A stretch of DNA of 64,000 bases from Archilochus colubris. Its lineage: Eukaryota > Chordata > Aves > Apodiformes > Trochilidae. The notes beneath the pieces are model-generated. The model made no database searches. It was given only the letters and a program-made list of their open reading frames with translations, and was not told where the DNA came from. Below are positions 12,471-26,180 of the stretch, piece after piece. How positions within the stretch are numbered: position 1 is the first letter of the stretch; every line of letters begins with the position of its first letter. The stretch covers positions 9,760,501 to 9,824,500 of the forward strand of contig CM041101.1 in assembly GCA_023079485.1 (NCBI GenBank), read 5' to 3'. The translations under genes were made by a program, and so were the position numbers.

Positions 12471-13574
12471 CCAACGGTGGCTCCTTCACACACCCCCCAG
12501 GCTGTACAGGGGATGCCAGTGGCAGCCTGGGGTCTCTGGGGTAGGTGTGGTGGAGGCATCACAGGGATGCATGGGATGCAGGGATGCATCCCCAGGGATG
12601 CAGGATGCTGCAGGATGTGTCGGGAGCCGTGCAGGGCAGGACTCTGTTTAAATGTGAGCTGAGGCATGGGGGGAGGTTTGGTGCTCTCCCTGTGATGGGT
12701 GCCATTTGCCAAGGGGGAGAGGGCAGGTTCTCCATGCAAAAAGCAGCCCGTGGGATTGCAGAGCTGCCAACCAGGGCTGCTCTGCAGCTCTTTGTATCAT
12801 CTTACACCAGCAGCCTCTGCTCGGGGAGATTTCCAGGAGGATTAAAACTAAAAAACCCTTTTCCAGCATCTGCTGCGTGAAGAGAGAGAGGGGGAAGGGG
12901 GGGGGTTGCCATGGCAACCGCATCTGGCCCTACTCACATGAGTTTTAGACGGGAAGAAACAAATAAAAAATAAAGCAAAAACAACACACAGGGAGCACAA
13001 AAGGAAGGTGACTGTGCCTGCCTTCATCAGAGAGCAAATAAAGAGTAATAAGGACTCTGAGGGCTTGGCTGTGTCTTCAGTTGTTTGCCTGCATCCCCTC
13101 TGGAGCTGGCACATGGGCTGGGTGTCACCTTAGGGGTGGCTGTCACATCCCCCATGTCCCTGGGATGCTCTGGGCTCTGTCCCAGGTCCCCTCCCTCCCA
13201 TTCCTTCCCCTCCTCTGCATCCCAAGGCAGCAAAGCCTGAGGGTCCCCAGCACTTCCAGGCTGGGACTGTGGGGGGGCCAAAGGGGCCCAGGGAGTAACG
13301 GGTGTAAAAAAAGCTTTTCCTGGGGGGTCCCAGCCATCCTCCTGAACCAGGGTGAGCTCCTGAAGCTGGCTGCTGCTTTCTGCACATTTTACCCATCATT
13401 TCTTGCAGCAGCCCAAGAGGACAGGAGGGCTGGGCCATTGCTCTTCCCGTGCTGGAAGAAGATGGATTTTAGCAGGAACCTTGTAGGGATGGGGAAGGGT
13501 CCAGGCTGGGGGAAGCACCAAGACATTCTCCTTCTTTTCTCTCCAGTGTGTCCTTGGGAACAGTTTCATTTTTA

Positions 13575-13720
13575 ACTGCCTGACAGCACTGGAGAAATGG
13601 TGATGGATGCTTTTTGGAGCCCATCTCTTTATCAGCTCGATTTGTATTTCAAGAGCAAACAGCAGATATTTACCGTGGCTCCAAGCCAGCACATTTTCAC
13701 TGAGGTCTGGAGGAAGTCTG
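13575..13720. promoter_or_regulatory. Candidate conserved non-coding element
   Basis: A segment with ctctttatcagctcgatttg, aagagcaaacagcagatatt and agcacattttcactgagg reads as non-repetitive, moderately AT-rich DNA between GC-rich stretches. No splice sites that would make it an exon. Confidence 0.2.
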
Positions 13721-16700
13721 GGATGAAGAGAAGCAAATCTGCAGGGCTGAACCTGCTGGTGATGGGGCCCTCCTTGTGGCAAAGCCCTGGGAAGAGGCAC
13801 TGGGAAGAGGCAGAGCTTTGCTGGTGCTAAGAGGGCAGACACGAGGTGTCCCAGCACCTTCCCACCAGGGGATCTGGACCTTATTGCCAGCAGTCCTGTC
13901 CCTCTTAGCTCCGTTTTAAGCTGGAGAAGTGGTGGTCACAGGACACAGAGGAGCAGCAGTTTACTCAAGGATGTAAAGTACCCTTAAATCAGGGTCCTGA
14001 TCCACTCCTGTGCTCCTGGCTGGGCACTCCTGGGGGTTACTCCTCCTTCACACCCTCTTGGGTGGTTTTTCATCAGAGCTGTCACCCAGCCACGGTTTAT
14101 TCCCAAGCTGCTGCAGGCAGGGGGGGTTTCAGACTCCATTCACCCCTCCAAAGCCTCCTTCAAGCCCAGCCTGGGTTAGTGATGTATTCAGGAACACACC
14201 CAGACACAATTTACCATCTGGCCTGGTACTCTTTGTGCTCTGAGCTTGATGCAAATCAGTGTAAGCTCTACTAATTGCTGCTAATGCTGCTCAGCCCAAG
14301 GCATGGACTGGCTGGAGCCAGCTCTGCCCTGTCCTGCAGCCTGAGAGATGCCATCCAGCCCAGAGTCCTCCTCCACAGCTGCCATGCAGGGTTAAGGTGC
14401 CTGGGGACACCCACAGGGCCTCAAACAAATGGGTGACAGTAAATCCGGGAAGAGAAAAAGGAGCTGAGATGTAAAGAAGGGATTTAGCCCTATGGATAAG
14501 CTGCCCTGTGAAAGCCCCAGTGTGGAGAGAGCTGGGAGTGCCAGGCTGGGGTTGGACAAACCAGGAGCAGATGGGCTGAATCCTCAGCAGCAGATGCAGA
14601 AACTGGGAGTCAGGGTGGTGAGGAAGCATTGCAGGACTCAGAAACCAGCAGGCACCACCCCATGGGGCCCCCCTGCCCATCACCTGCCTGAACTGATGCT
14701 CCAGGGATGCTCCTGCCAGCCCAGAGCTGACCCCAGCAGCCCCCCCAGGACCAACCCTTCCTCCCCACTGCTCCATTCCCAGCTCCTGTTCTGCCAGCAG
14801 CAGGGAGACTTCACCCTAACACTTAAAAATGAGCCAGGGAGATGTGGTCAAGACACAAAAGTGGAGCCAGTTTGGGAACCCAAAAGAAACGGATTCTGTG
14901 TTGGTGGTTGGGAAGAGGCTCAGGTGAAATGGAATGGAAGGAGCTGTGTGTGTATCCATGCTGGCTCATGGTGTGAATCCTCAAGCACCCTCCCCAGGAG
15001 CCTTCCCTTCTTTTTTATTTCCTTTTCTCACAACTGAGCAGAAGGAAATAAGAAAATAAGGATTTCAGGTCACTGTTCCTTGACTCATTTGTTTCCCCAG
15101 TCCCCTCCTCTGCCCCTCTTGCCTTGCCAGGCCTCTTGGGATGAGGACCAGCAGCAGAGCTGGACCCATCCCTATGTCCCCATGGAAAAAGTGGTGGCTG
15201 AATACCCCTGAGAGGACACAGGGGCAGCATCTGGAGAGGAAAACAGGGCTGAAGGAGGCTGCAAGCTCAGGGCTCTGCCCTGCTGCCTTTTAAATATCTG
15301 CTCTCCCCTTCCCCCCTCTCTTTATTCCTCCTTGTCCATCAGCAGTGCCACCAAACCCTTCAGGAGTTTTCTTTCCCCTCAGGATGAGGCAAAGGAGCTG
15401 CTGTGCTGCTGCCCCAACATTTGCCCCATCCTGATTTACACCCATCCCAGAGCACGTGTGCATCAGGGCCAAGCTGCTCACAGCCTCAGAATTTCTTCCC
15501 CTTCCCTGACCTGTGGCTTATTCTGGAGCTTCTAAACCCCCCTGGCAGCCTCTGAGACTCCTCCTGCTCATCCCCAAAGAGGGGGAAAGGGAGAGGAAAA
15601 AATTAAGAGGAAAAAAAAAAAAAAAAAGGTGGTGGGGGGGGAACCAACCCACCAACCTGGCATTACCATGGCAACCTGCTCCTTCCTGGTGCTGCAAAAC
15701 CTGACAGCTCCCACTCCCCACTGCTCAGCTGGGTCTGTCAGGAGATGCTGCTGGATGGTACCTTGGGTGCTGCTGGAGGGGATCTGTGCTCCAAAGCAAA
15801 TTGTGTGCAGGTTTTGTGCATCTTCCCTGGGGCCAACCAAGGCCCTGGGTCCCTCCAAGGGCTTCTCTCCAGATTTGGGAAGCAGGAACAGCCCATCCCT
15901 GGAGTAGGGACCTGTTGCCTTGCCAAGGCCAAGCTGTAGAGGGTGAGCTCTGCAGGGGTATAACCTCACTGGGTGCAAATCAGCTGCTGTGGGGTTGCTT
16001 GTGATTCCCACATCCTTCCCCATCCCATTAGGAGCCGAGGCCAGGAAGGGATGAGCTGTCCCTGTGCCCTTGAGCTCCAGCATGGGGACAGTAGCAGGGC
16101 TGAGCTGCTCCAGCAGGTGCTCAAAAGGCCATGCCAGCTCTCATTAGGACTTTTTTGTATCTTATTCATGGCAGAGAAAAGCTGCCAGAGGTGTGAGGGA
16201 AGTGGCTGTGTCCCCTGGCAGGCAGGTGGGATGCTGGGTGGCTGTGGAGCAACCCAGAGTGGGGGTGGGAAGAGGGCTGGGAAAGCCTGCTGATGCTCAT
16301 GGCTTTCCAAGTGAATTCACAGTGAACCCCAGAGGAGCTTCTCCCCCCAGAGACCCCCAAATTGTACAGACCCTCACCCAGGGTCACCCATTCAGCCCCT
16401 GCCTTCTCTTCCTTTCACCCCTGGAGACGCTGATGCTCTGGATGTGAGACAGATGGGGCTGGCACCAGGAGAAAATTGCTTTTGCTTCTCAGCTGAGGCA
16501 GCTGGCCTTTATTTATTTATTTACAGCATAACCCCATATCTGCAAACCGTTTTTTTTCCTCCACTCAGCATCCCCAGATGGGCACAAACACCCCCAGCTC
16601 AGTGCTGTGCCCACTGCCAACTGCTCAGCCCCCGTCCCCCAAGCCCAGAGTGTTCATAAAGCTGGAGCCCAGCACTTTTTTAGGCAAATGAGATTCCAGG

Positions 16701-17899
16701 GCATCCCCTGCCCCACCAGCAGCCCCGGGGAGCACGGCCAGGGCCTGGTTTTCCTGCAGGTTTCCTCAGGTCCCTTGGGCTGGGGACGCAGATGTTGCAG
16801 CCGCCTCTTGGTTCCTCTCCAAGCCGGGCAGGGTTGGAGGCAGCAACTGGGAGTGGAGTGCAAGGCTGGATGCCATTCAAGGGATTATCATTATTTAATT
16901 GTTGGTTTAAGTGAGTGCAGAGCCTTGCTGCCTCCTGGCACAGCAGAGGGTTTGGAACAAAACGCTGGAAAACAAAGCTCTGTCCCCAAAATGAGCTGAA
17001 TTTTGTCATCCATCATCACTCCAGGTGGCATCCTTGCAGGGTGCTGGCCAGGTCTCTGTGCCACAAAGCACCCTCTGAAGCCAACCTTGAGCTTTCCAGC
17101 TTATTTACCCTGTGGGTGCTGAGAGCTGAAGAAGGTGGCAGCTTCCCCCCTTTTTCTGGGCATGAGATGTTTGACCAGACACCTCCCCATAGGTAAAAAC
17201 AGATGAAACTTTCTCTCCCCATCCCCAGTGTTGCTTTTTGCCAGAGTCTGGCTTGGCAGAACACCCTTAACCCTCAGTCCTCCTTTTCCATTAAATAGCT
17301 GAGCTGTCTTCTACCAGCAGGGAAACTGAGGCATGGGCAGGACCTCCCCTTCTCATGACCAAGGGCACTGCAGAGCAGCCCCTGGGTTTGTGCAGGGCAG
17401 AGGCTCCAGGGCTGACCCCATTCTGCCCCAGGAGCCCTCACCACCACCTCCCCCCAGGGGTTTGCTTAATGAAGATTAAAGAAGAGCTGCTGCAAAGCTG
17501 CCAGTCATAAAATAACAGTGAGTAATAAAAAAATAAAACAAAACTATAAAGAGCTCCAGCTATCAGCCCAAGTGGAAGTCTCAATTAGCAAATATATCAA
17601 TCTTCAGTGACATCTTAAGTGGCGTTTACAGGCAGAGCTTTACAGAAATGATTTGCAATGATGCTGCTGCTGCTGGGTCTGTGTTGGGTGCAGAGATGCT
17701 GGGATGTAGGAAAGCCCCATCCAGGCTCCTCCCAGCCCAGAGGATTCACTGGCCAGGCTGGGATTTAGGGTCCCAGGCTCTGAGACCCCGAGAAATGTTG
17801 TTGCCTTGAAAGTTGTGGAGGCTGCAAAGGATGCTGAGCTCCAGTGAGGGCTTCCTGGTGGTGTTTGCTCCTCTCTCAGGGTTGGAGAAGCTCAGGCTG

Positions 17900-18076
17900 G
17901 GGCTGGGTGTTGGTCTCTGCTTCCAAGTTACAAGTGATAGAAGAAGAGGAAAGGACCTCAAGATGTGCCAGAGGAGGTTTAGATTGGATTTTAGGAACAA
18001 TCTCTCCCTAAAAGGGTTGTCAGGCCCTGGCACAGGCTTCCCAGAGTCTCCCCCCCTTGCAGGGATTTCAAAGCCT
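17900..18076 (+). mobile_element. Old, diverged CR1 LINE fragment
   Basis: The + strand reads like the CR1 C-terminal coding region with many substitutions: gaggaaaggacctcaagatg, then gaggtttagattggatttta, then aaagggttgtcaggccctgg and cacaggcttcccagag. The octamer tail is not found. Divergence from the other copies is visibly high, so this is an older insertion; boundaries are approximate and similarity may start a little earlier (ttggagaagctcaggctgg near 17883). Confidence 0.8.
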
Positions 18077-18600
18077 GAAGTTCACAGTCATTTCATAAGT
18101 TCATTAAGCTTGATGAACCCAAAAGGTCTTCTCCATGATTCCAGGTGATATTCCCTCCCCAGCCTTTCTCCAGCCTCCTCACAGGAGACCTTTTGCTTTG
18201 CCAAGCAGCCAAGCCTCCCAAAGAGCCCTGGGGACAGGTCCCATCTGCTTCTCCCTGGCCTGGGTACAAACTGGAAGCACTGCAGGGAATGGGAGCAGGG
18301 GCCAAGTCCCAGCATCACCCAGCTCCATCCCCACCTCCTGCCTTCCCCCCTCCTCCTGTCCCCAAGCCAGGGATGATTTATGGCTCCACTGCTAATTCCT
18401 GAGCCTTGGGATAAAAGGAGATTGGAGAAAGGTGCTGGAACACTCAAGCTGGGTGAGGAATTTCCCTGGATTACAGGAGGTTTACAGCCTCCCAGCTGGG
18501 ATCAAACCTCCCCGGTCAGACAGGGATAAAGAGCATGGGACAGGGAAGAGGGGGAGTAAAACCTTCTCCTAAACCTCCCCCAGCCCTCAGATGTGTTTCT

Positions 18601-18616
18601 ACACACACACACACAC
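18601..18616 (+). repeat. (AC)8 microsatellite
   Basis: Eight AC dinucleotides, followed at 18628-18660 by an A-rich stretch. Confidence 0.9.
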
Positions 18617-19929
18617 CAAAAGAGATAAGAAAATAAAAAAAAAAAAATTAAAAATAAATCCCACCTGGTTGTTTATTTGTTTGTTTTAAAAGAAGTTTTT
18701 GGATTTTGCCCACAGGCCCAGCTGCAAACCCCCCGTTTTGGCAATGGATTTCAGCAATGGGGAGAACCATAAATGCAGCTTCTCCTTGCAGAAGGAAAGC
18801 CAAACACTCTTGTTTTTAAAAACATGTATTTATTAGGAACTCCATCATCTCCCACTAATAAAAAACAATTACTGAGAACAGATCTGCTTCTTTTTGTTTT
18901 CAGTGCCTCCTCTGCTGGAGCCCACATGAATTCCTGCAGTCCTGGGCTCTCCTGGAATGATTTTTGATTTTTGCAGCTGTGGAACCAGGCTCCAAAGGCT
19001 GACTGGAAGGAGGAGGCATGGGGAGAGCAGGACACGGACAAAATATTCCTGTGCTGGAGGTGCAAGGTGAGCTCCTGGGGCTCCAGCATCCCAGCAGGGC
19101 CCCTGGATTTGCTCCGTGTCACTGCACAAGTTTGCAGGGAGCAAGAGCAGCAAAATTCCCCAAAAGTCCCTTTATTGCCCTGCTTGCTGGACCAATGAAG
19201 TTTTCATCTCAGCTGCAAAGCCCCCTTTAGCTTCAGGGCTCTCTGCAGGGAGGATGGAGTGATTCCAGGATCCCAAAGGACACCTGGGCACTGGCAGGGG
19301 ACCTCGGTGGGACCTGAGCCCGATGCCAGCAGCATCCCCAAGCTCCTCGCCCTGCATCCCCCTCCCAGCTCTGCTGCTCTCTCAGCTCAGTTTCCATTCA
19401 TCCAGAAGTTCAGCAAGTTCCAGGTGAATGTTCCCTCGGTGGCTGGTCTCTTTACAACCCTCCCCGAGGACCTGCAGTGATCAAAAGGCAGAGAAGTTAT
19501 TCAGAAGGGTGTAAGCAGGAATAATGCCTCAGCGGGGGAGATGGGAAGTGAGAGGGGAGCAGGAACACTGAGGATCATCTATCTCGAGGTGAGAAATTTG
19601 CCCAAGGCTTTGTTTTTTGGAGCTCAAGGCTGGATAGCTGATGGGGCCTGGGGGGGCCCAGGTGATGCTCCCCACACAGAGCCCAACCAAATGAGAGCTT
19701 CTGGGAGTGTTTCACACTGCACCCCGCCTGCTCTAGCCCCCCAAAAGATGCTGCCTGAGATGAGGGGGTTTGAGCAGCTTCCCCTTATCCCCAGCACCAC
19801 AAGGAACGTGGTTCTGGAGCCCAGGGCTCATCCCTACAGCCCCCAATTCCCCCCCCTCCCCCCCAGGGCCTGATCCTGCTCAGAGGCAGGGGCAGCTCAT
19901 GCAGGCACCGGTCCCGGTGCTGTGATTCT

Positions 19930-20200
19930 GTGAAGATGGAGGCACAGCCGCTAAATTACAGTTAATAAATACCTAATGAGAAGATGACAGCCACTTCTGG
20001 ACTCTCAGCGGTCCCTTTGGTTGTTCACCAGCTCCGAAAAGTACAACTCGGCTTCAATAATTGATAGCCCACTAATGCAGAGCTCCGGGGGAGAGGAGGC
20101 CCCATTAATTACTGCTGGGCAGCCACACGGCTCTGGCACCAAATGAGCACCAAATGCCACCGAGTGAGCACTCTGGAAATGATGCTGATAAATAGAGCAG
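19930..20200. promoter_or_regulatory. Candidate conserved non-coding element
   Basis: A cluster of cores (ctaaattacagttaataaat, acctaatgag, tcaataattgatagccca, cactaatgc, cccattaattactg, gctgataaatag) in otherwise GC-rich sequence with scattered CpG. No coding frame or splice structure is convincing. Confidence 0.3.
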
Positions 20201-20275
20201 CTCCGCAGGCTGCAAAGCCTGAGCAGGTCCTGCCTGCTCCCCCCGGAGCTGGGCTGGTGGTCCAGGGGCTCCACA

Positions 20276-20288
20276 GGGGGGGGGGGGG
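20276..20288 (+). repeat. G13 homopolymer
   Basis: Thirteen consecutive G. A second run of twelve G is at 20647-20658. Both are sequencing-error-prone and could seed G-quadruplexes. Confidence 0.9.
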
Positions 20289-23200
20289 CTACAGCGAAGT
20301 GCAATTAAAAAATAAAGGGTTTCAGGCAAACTTGACTGCTGGCTCCGGGTTTGCAGTGATTTCCGAGCCATCCTGTGATTTCCTGGAGGCTGGAGGGCTT
20401 GGAGCCAGGCAGGCTCCCCCCCCAGCTTCAGGTGTCCTGCCCAAAGCCATCTGCTGCCTCACATCTCTTGCTCCAGGGTGGAAATAGGTCTGAGTTCTGT
20501 CACATTTTCCTCCCTCAGAGCAGGGCACTCATCTTTCTGGTGTGTTTTCTGAGCCATCAGGCTCATGGCCAGCAGCAAGTTGTTAGCATTGCCTGGGGGC
20601 TGGAGTGGGAGATGCACTGGCTGCAATGTTAGGGGGAGGAAGAAAAGGGGGGGGGGGGATACATTACCGGAGAGGATCGTCCAGCAAAGGGATGGATTTC
20701 CACTAGAGGTGGAAAAAGAGGAGCTGCTCTTCAGACCCCATCTCCGGGAGGTTTAACCCCTTGTCCCTGCTCTGCTGCCTTGGCAGCCTCATCCCACTGC
20801 CACTCTTCATCCACGCAATAAAAAAAGGTGAAAAAAAGGTGAAATCTCCACCTTCAGCAAGGAAGGGAGGTGGCTCCCAAGTCTGGACGGAGTTATAGAG
20901 CAAACGATCAAAAAATCATTGGAAATCCACTCACAATAAACCCCACACTTCAGAAGGGTTCAGGCATCTTCCTCAAGCCTTCCCCCTGCTGGGGAGGTGA
21001 AATCTCCGGGTAATTTACACAGCACCTGTCGATGAGACAATTTTCAGCTTCCAATGAGGTTTTTAGGATGTTTCGGTCAATGGGGTTTCCAGGATAAAAG
21101 GGGAGGAATGATGGGAGGGGGGCAGAGGCTGGTGATGAGCCCAGGCTGAGCCAACCTCGGGTGACTGATGGGTTCCCGAAAGTCAGCAGCAGCCTGAGCT
21201 GTGATGGATGTGTCCTGGCTGCCCTGGAAAAGCCTTCCTCCCCCTGCCACCAGGAAGGGCTGCTCTTCTGTTTTGGTGAGAAAAAAGCCTTTTTTTTTTT
21301 TTTTTTTTCCCCAGAAAAATCGCTGTTGCAGCAAAGGGGAAATGGGGAGGCAAAGGCAGGTCTGGAGATGGGCTGCGGGGGCTCCTGTGTCCCCAACCCT
21401 TCCATCTTTCTGTGTGTGCTCCCAACCCTCCATCTCCTGAGGGATTATCTGCCCAAAGAGCCCACAGATGCCCCGGCAAAACAACTGGTGTTTGAAGCTG
21501 GGAAAGCAGAGAGGAGAGGAGATAAAAGGCAAATAAACAGCCTGGAGCTGCCTCAGGTGCCTCCAGCCCCTCAGCAGTCTGGCGGGAGCATCCCCTCTGC
21601 AAATCCAAACACCTTCTCTGGGGCTCACCTGAGCCCAGACACTTCGCCCTGCCTTTAAAACTCCCTTAAAATGTTTTAGCTTAAGTATCCGACACGAAGC
21701 AATCATTCTGGAGCCAGGCAAGGTGTCCTGGAAGTGAAGGATGCTAAGGAATTCATCCCTGATCACACACACACACATCCCCACCAAAGATGCAGGAGTT
21801 ATTAATGCCTGTGCATAAAACTGGCATTTCATTAGGAGCCAAATCACTCCTCAGCCATATGGTGCTATATTTACCACCCAGACTCCAAGCACAGCCCTTG
21901 TCAGCTCTGAAAGCTTCTAGCTTAAAAGAGGGTGGAGGTGATAATGGATTTTCAGAAAGACAATTATTTGCTGTCTCTGTCGTGACATGTAGATCAATAG
22001 CAAATGGTTCTGCTGTATCCTGACCCTTTTTTGATCCCCAAAATGAATGGATGTTGGGGATGCCTGACCTATTACAGGGCTTGCAAAGCTGGCCTGAGAA
22101 TCATCCCTATCTCCTTGTGTTTGCAGCTCTGGCAGGGGCAGGAAGGATGTGCTAACCTTAGGGATAGCTGCATCCTGGAGGCACCTCTGGGGCTGCTCCA
22201 GACTGATGGGCTCCAAGGAAAGGTGGCTGAGGGGTTTCTGGTTCCCTCCAGCAACTGGGATGGAGTTATTGGAAAGCCCATCCCAGCTCTCCAGTTCCAG
22301 GCCAGCAGGTCTGGGGCTTGACCTGTTGTAGAAGAAAGGCATCCGTGCACTTTGCTGATTAGAATTAATCCAGACCCTTTCCACATCTGCACTGAGGAAG
22401 TCTTCTCTGCCTTCACCATGGATCAACCTTTAAATAAAGGCTCTGGCTGGATTTAATCTCTGCTTCCAGCTGCTGGGGGGGAGCTGTGCTCTCCAGGGAT
22501 GGCTGTGCCATGGGTATGGATCTATATATGTGCCCCCCATAGGGGCAGGGAAAGGGCCTGATCCTTTCCATAGTGAGGGGTCTGGGAAGGGGGCAAAGGA
22601 ACTGTGAGGAGCTGCAGAGACCTCCTGGTAAAGCTTAGCTCCAGGGGGTGCCCTGTTCCCTCCTCAGTTCAGCCCAAAAGTCACCATCACTCTACCCCAG
22701 CCAGATTTATTCCCTCTGGGGAAGCATAAACTTCATAGGCAGAGTTTTTCAATGTTTCCTGGCTGTGTCCTGCTTGGATGCTCTTTAAATCTCCATCTAT
22801 CCAAGGAGTGTCACAGCACATCTCCCCAGCCATAAGAGAAGAGATTTACAACGAAACCATTAGGAGGAAAAGCAGAGAGGAAGCATCCACTGCCCACATT
22901 TGGCTGCTCAGTGAGGGAGCACGACTCACAAATTGGACAAATCCTGCTCCAGACCATGCTCAGCCTCACCTGATGTTCAGACAAGTAGCAGGAGAGCAGC
23001 CGGGAGGTCACTATTCCCAGGACAAACAAGAGGAGAGGGGCAATGCCAGGGTTGGTCCCCTAACCAGGAGACATAAAGCAAAGATGCACCCCAAACCTCA
23101 TCGCAGTGGGTGCATCCCCTTCCCTGGGCCTGGACCTGAAAGTGTCCATTTCCCTTCCAAAGTCTGTGGCTCCCAAAGCCTCAACATCCTTGTCCAGCCC

Positions 23201-24236
23201 TTCAGGCAGCCTGGGAAAGGGGTTCCTTAGGGGATCTGGGTGGTAAATCCCTCCCTGGATGCTCCAGCCCCATCACCTGGTGCCGAAGGACATCCCAGCC
23301 CCCCATGGGACCCAGGTGACCCTGCATCATTCCCAGACCCTTGTAGCATCCCGGGCTGGGTGGGTGATTCCTCAGCATCACCCCGCGGTGGCTGGGAAGC
23401 TGAGGATGGTTCAGGCAAGCAGATGCCTCCCTCCCCAGATCGCCTGCCTCCTAAATTAGCATTAGCTTTTCGCAGCACCGCCAAGCTGTTGGCTGCTCAG
23501 AAGCACAATTCCCAGAGCCCACCCCTCTGCTGGGCTTTAAAAAACGACTTTGCGGTGTAATAAACGGCTTCCATCAGCTCCGAGAAGAAATATTTTAGGT
23601 TTCAAGCCCCCCCGAGGCTCTGGGTTTTATGCTAAGCAAGGCGGGATGGCTGCCCGGAGTGCTCCCAGGTGGCACTGCCGAATGTCCCGGGTCCTGCAGA
23701 GCCTGGCCAGGGGGTGGCTTCCACCATCCCTCCTCTGACACCGAATCCTTGGATTTTCTATTGCCCCATTTTGCAGGGAAGAGCAGGAAGCAGAGGAGGG
23801 GGCAGCCCCCAGCCCCGCAGAGCTCTGCTCCTTTCCAAGCCCCCTGCCCGGCACAGGCAGAAGCAGGGTTAAGCTTTAAATCCCCTCTCTTACGAAAAAA
23901 CAAATAAAATTAAAAAAAAAAATAGATGTTCCTTAGCTCCAGGCATGTCTTCTTAGAAAAGAAACATCTTGGTCCCAGGCAGCCCCCAAGGCTGCCCTGC
24001 AAAGCACAGGGCACAGACCCCAAACCCCCAGACAGGTCCCAGGGGAGTTTTCCCACTGGGGCTGCATCCCCCTACACCCCCACTTCTGCCCCATTTCTCC
24101 CCAAGCCCCCTGGGGAATGGTTTCATTTCCAGTCCTGAGGAGCACTCGGCTTGGATGGGCTGGTGAATAATTTATAGTTTGCTCATGAGGAAAAGCAACG
24201 GGAGGTGTGGAGGTGGGGGGAGGAATGAATATATAT

Positions 24237-24480
24237 ATATTTTTAAATGAAAAATCTAATGAAAACGTTGGGAAAAAATGGCCAAACCTACCCTGTAAAC
24301 TGTTCTTTTGATCTAATCCAGAATAAATTATACATAATGGAGTTGGTTGATTCTGTTTGCCGACAGCATGAATGAAAAAGAAAACAAAGCAAGAAAGAAA
24401 CCCAAACCATTTGGGCTCCTAACAATGTGCTCAGTCTATATGCTTCGTCTGGTATTATTTTGCAGCAGCTAGAGCTGATT
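24237..24480. promoter_or_regulatory. Candidate conserved non-coding element
   Basis: A complex, non-repetitive AT-rich segment including tgatctaatccagaataaat, ttatacataatggag, ctggtattattttgcagc and tgattttcatgtgaaat. It is bounded left by a short (AT)n tract. Composition suggests constraint; not tested. Confidence 0.28.
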
Positions 24481-25906
24481 TTCATGTGAAATCAACCCAT
24501 TTTTAAACTGGGCTGTGGTGTGCAGGCGGGGAGCTGGCGGTAATGGTCCGTGATGGCTGGCACAGCCGAGGAGAAATCCTTTGCTTTTTTTTCATGCAAA
24601 ACCAAGAGATTCACCAATATCTGCCACCAAAGGATCTGGAGGTCACCACCTCCTCCAAGATAACGCTTCCCAGCAGGCCTTAGGGGCAGAAGCATTTGCC
24701 GAAATTCTAAAAGGTGGATGCCACAAAATAAATAAAAAAAAAAACCTCTTGATGGATAAAACAGAACCACAGCAAAGTTTGGAGAGCTCCGAATTATTTC
24801 CACGGTGCCTTCACCCTCTCTCCCTCTTCCTCCCCTCTCCTCCCTCCTCCTCCTTCCCCATCGAAACGAAAGACTGTGAGAGGCAACTGAACAGAGCTGA
24901 TCTTTCAGGAAGAGCTTTTCTTATTGCTCCAGGATGCAGATTCATCAAGAAACTCAGTCCATAAAGAATTCCCAGCCAGCTCGGGAGCCGATTCCGTTTC
25001 AGAGGCTAATGGAAAATCACTACCCTTAAGAAGTCAGGTCGCAGGCTTTCACTGACTTTCTCAGGCAAGAAGGGTATTGACCAAACAGCCAATGCTCCAA
25101 AAATAAGAATATTTCTCTGAGGTTGGTTTCGGCAGCCGATTAAAACTCCTAAAAAAAAAATACCAACCCTTTTAAACACGCGAATTACAAAGGCAGGGAA
25201 TCAGAGGTGCTGCTGTGGGGACAGCCAGGGTCAGCTCCTAGCCCAAAATGCCTCCTCGAATTTACTCCTTTGTCAGGAAATAAGGGAGACAGAGAGATCA
25301 GCGGGGACAAATGGCCATCAGTTATCTTGGGAAGAATAAAAGCTCCCTGGAGGTCTGAGCATCCTCAGCTCAGGGGGCTGCAACCCCTCCCGGCCACTCT
25401 GGCCCAGCCCCAGCTCCCCCCAGCAGAGCCAGAGCTTTGGGAAAAGATCAGCTTGCCCTTCTTTGAAGGAAAGCTACGGTTTTCCTTCTGGATCGTGGTT
25501 TTGGAAGCAGGCAGAAAGCTTGCACAGGGAGCAACCGAGCGTGAATTTAATGTTTGTCATGCGAAATTACGCTGCAGATCAGCACTCAGATGTGTACAAA
25601 GTGCACGGGCTGCTACGCAGCTCTTCCAGCTCTTCCCTCCCTTTGAAATGTCTCTTTATTTTGCTCCCACTTCTTTTAAAACCCACCTGGAGGGAATCTG
25701 CTTCCCTCCCCCCATCCCAGCTGAAGCTGCGATGCTGCAGCTCGGGCGGGGGGATGGCAGCGGGGTCCCTGCCTTCATCCCGGGCTCTGCAGCATCCCCA
25801 GGGAAGTTGAGCTCCCTGGAAATGTGCTGAACGTGGATTAGCTTCTCCTTAAAGGTGCCTCCCCGGGCAGGAGACAAAGAAGCATTTGTAACGATGCTTA
25901 AATACT

Positions 25907-26180
25907 TCATAGAATCATAGAGTCATAGAATGGGCTGGGTTGGAAGGGACCTCAGAGATCATCAAGTCCAACCCTTGATCCACTCCCCCCGTGGTTCCCA
26001 GCCCATGGCACTCAGTGCCACATCCAGGCTCTTTGGAAAGATCTCCAGACACGGAGAATCCACTACTTCCCTGGGCAGCCCATTCCAATGCCTGATCACC
26101 CTCTCCAGAAAGAAATTCTTTCTAATCTCCAACCTAAACCTCCCCTGGCACAACTTGAGACCCTGCCCTCTTGTCTTCCC
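25907..26180 (-). mobile_element. CR1 LINE, 3' end fragment
   Basis: It starts on the + strand with tcatagaatcatagagtcat, followed by gggctgggttggaaggga and the reverse of the CR1 C-terminal coding region, stopping after gccctcttgtcttccc. About 270 bp, same subfamily as the copies at 38420, 48560 and 59532. It carries no complete frame: a 63-residue remnant (25962-26153) reads [11 protein letters not shown]. Confidence 0.96.

Larger units (their letters stand above)
8943..17899. other. Intergenic, no gene seen
   Basis: Nine kilobases of mostly GC-rich unique DNA. Low-complexity points are an A/C-rich tract at 10648-10698, the A/T block at 12381-12470, gggatgca-rich sequence at 12550-12615 and A-rich 15611-15628. 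Frames up to 181 residues lack domains or codon structure and overlap others. Confidence 0.7.
18077..25906. other. Intergenic, no gene seen
   Basis: Unique DNA with (AC)8 at 18601, G13 and G12 runs at 20276 and 20647, a T21-class run at 21289-21308 and a short (AC)n near 21765. Candidate regulatory islands are at 19930-20200 and 24237-24480; the segments at 21660-22030 and 24960-25200 also look non-repetitive and AT-richer. Frames up to 256 residues (21077-21847, minus) read through a homopolymer and have no domain. Confidence 0.65.
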
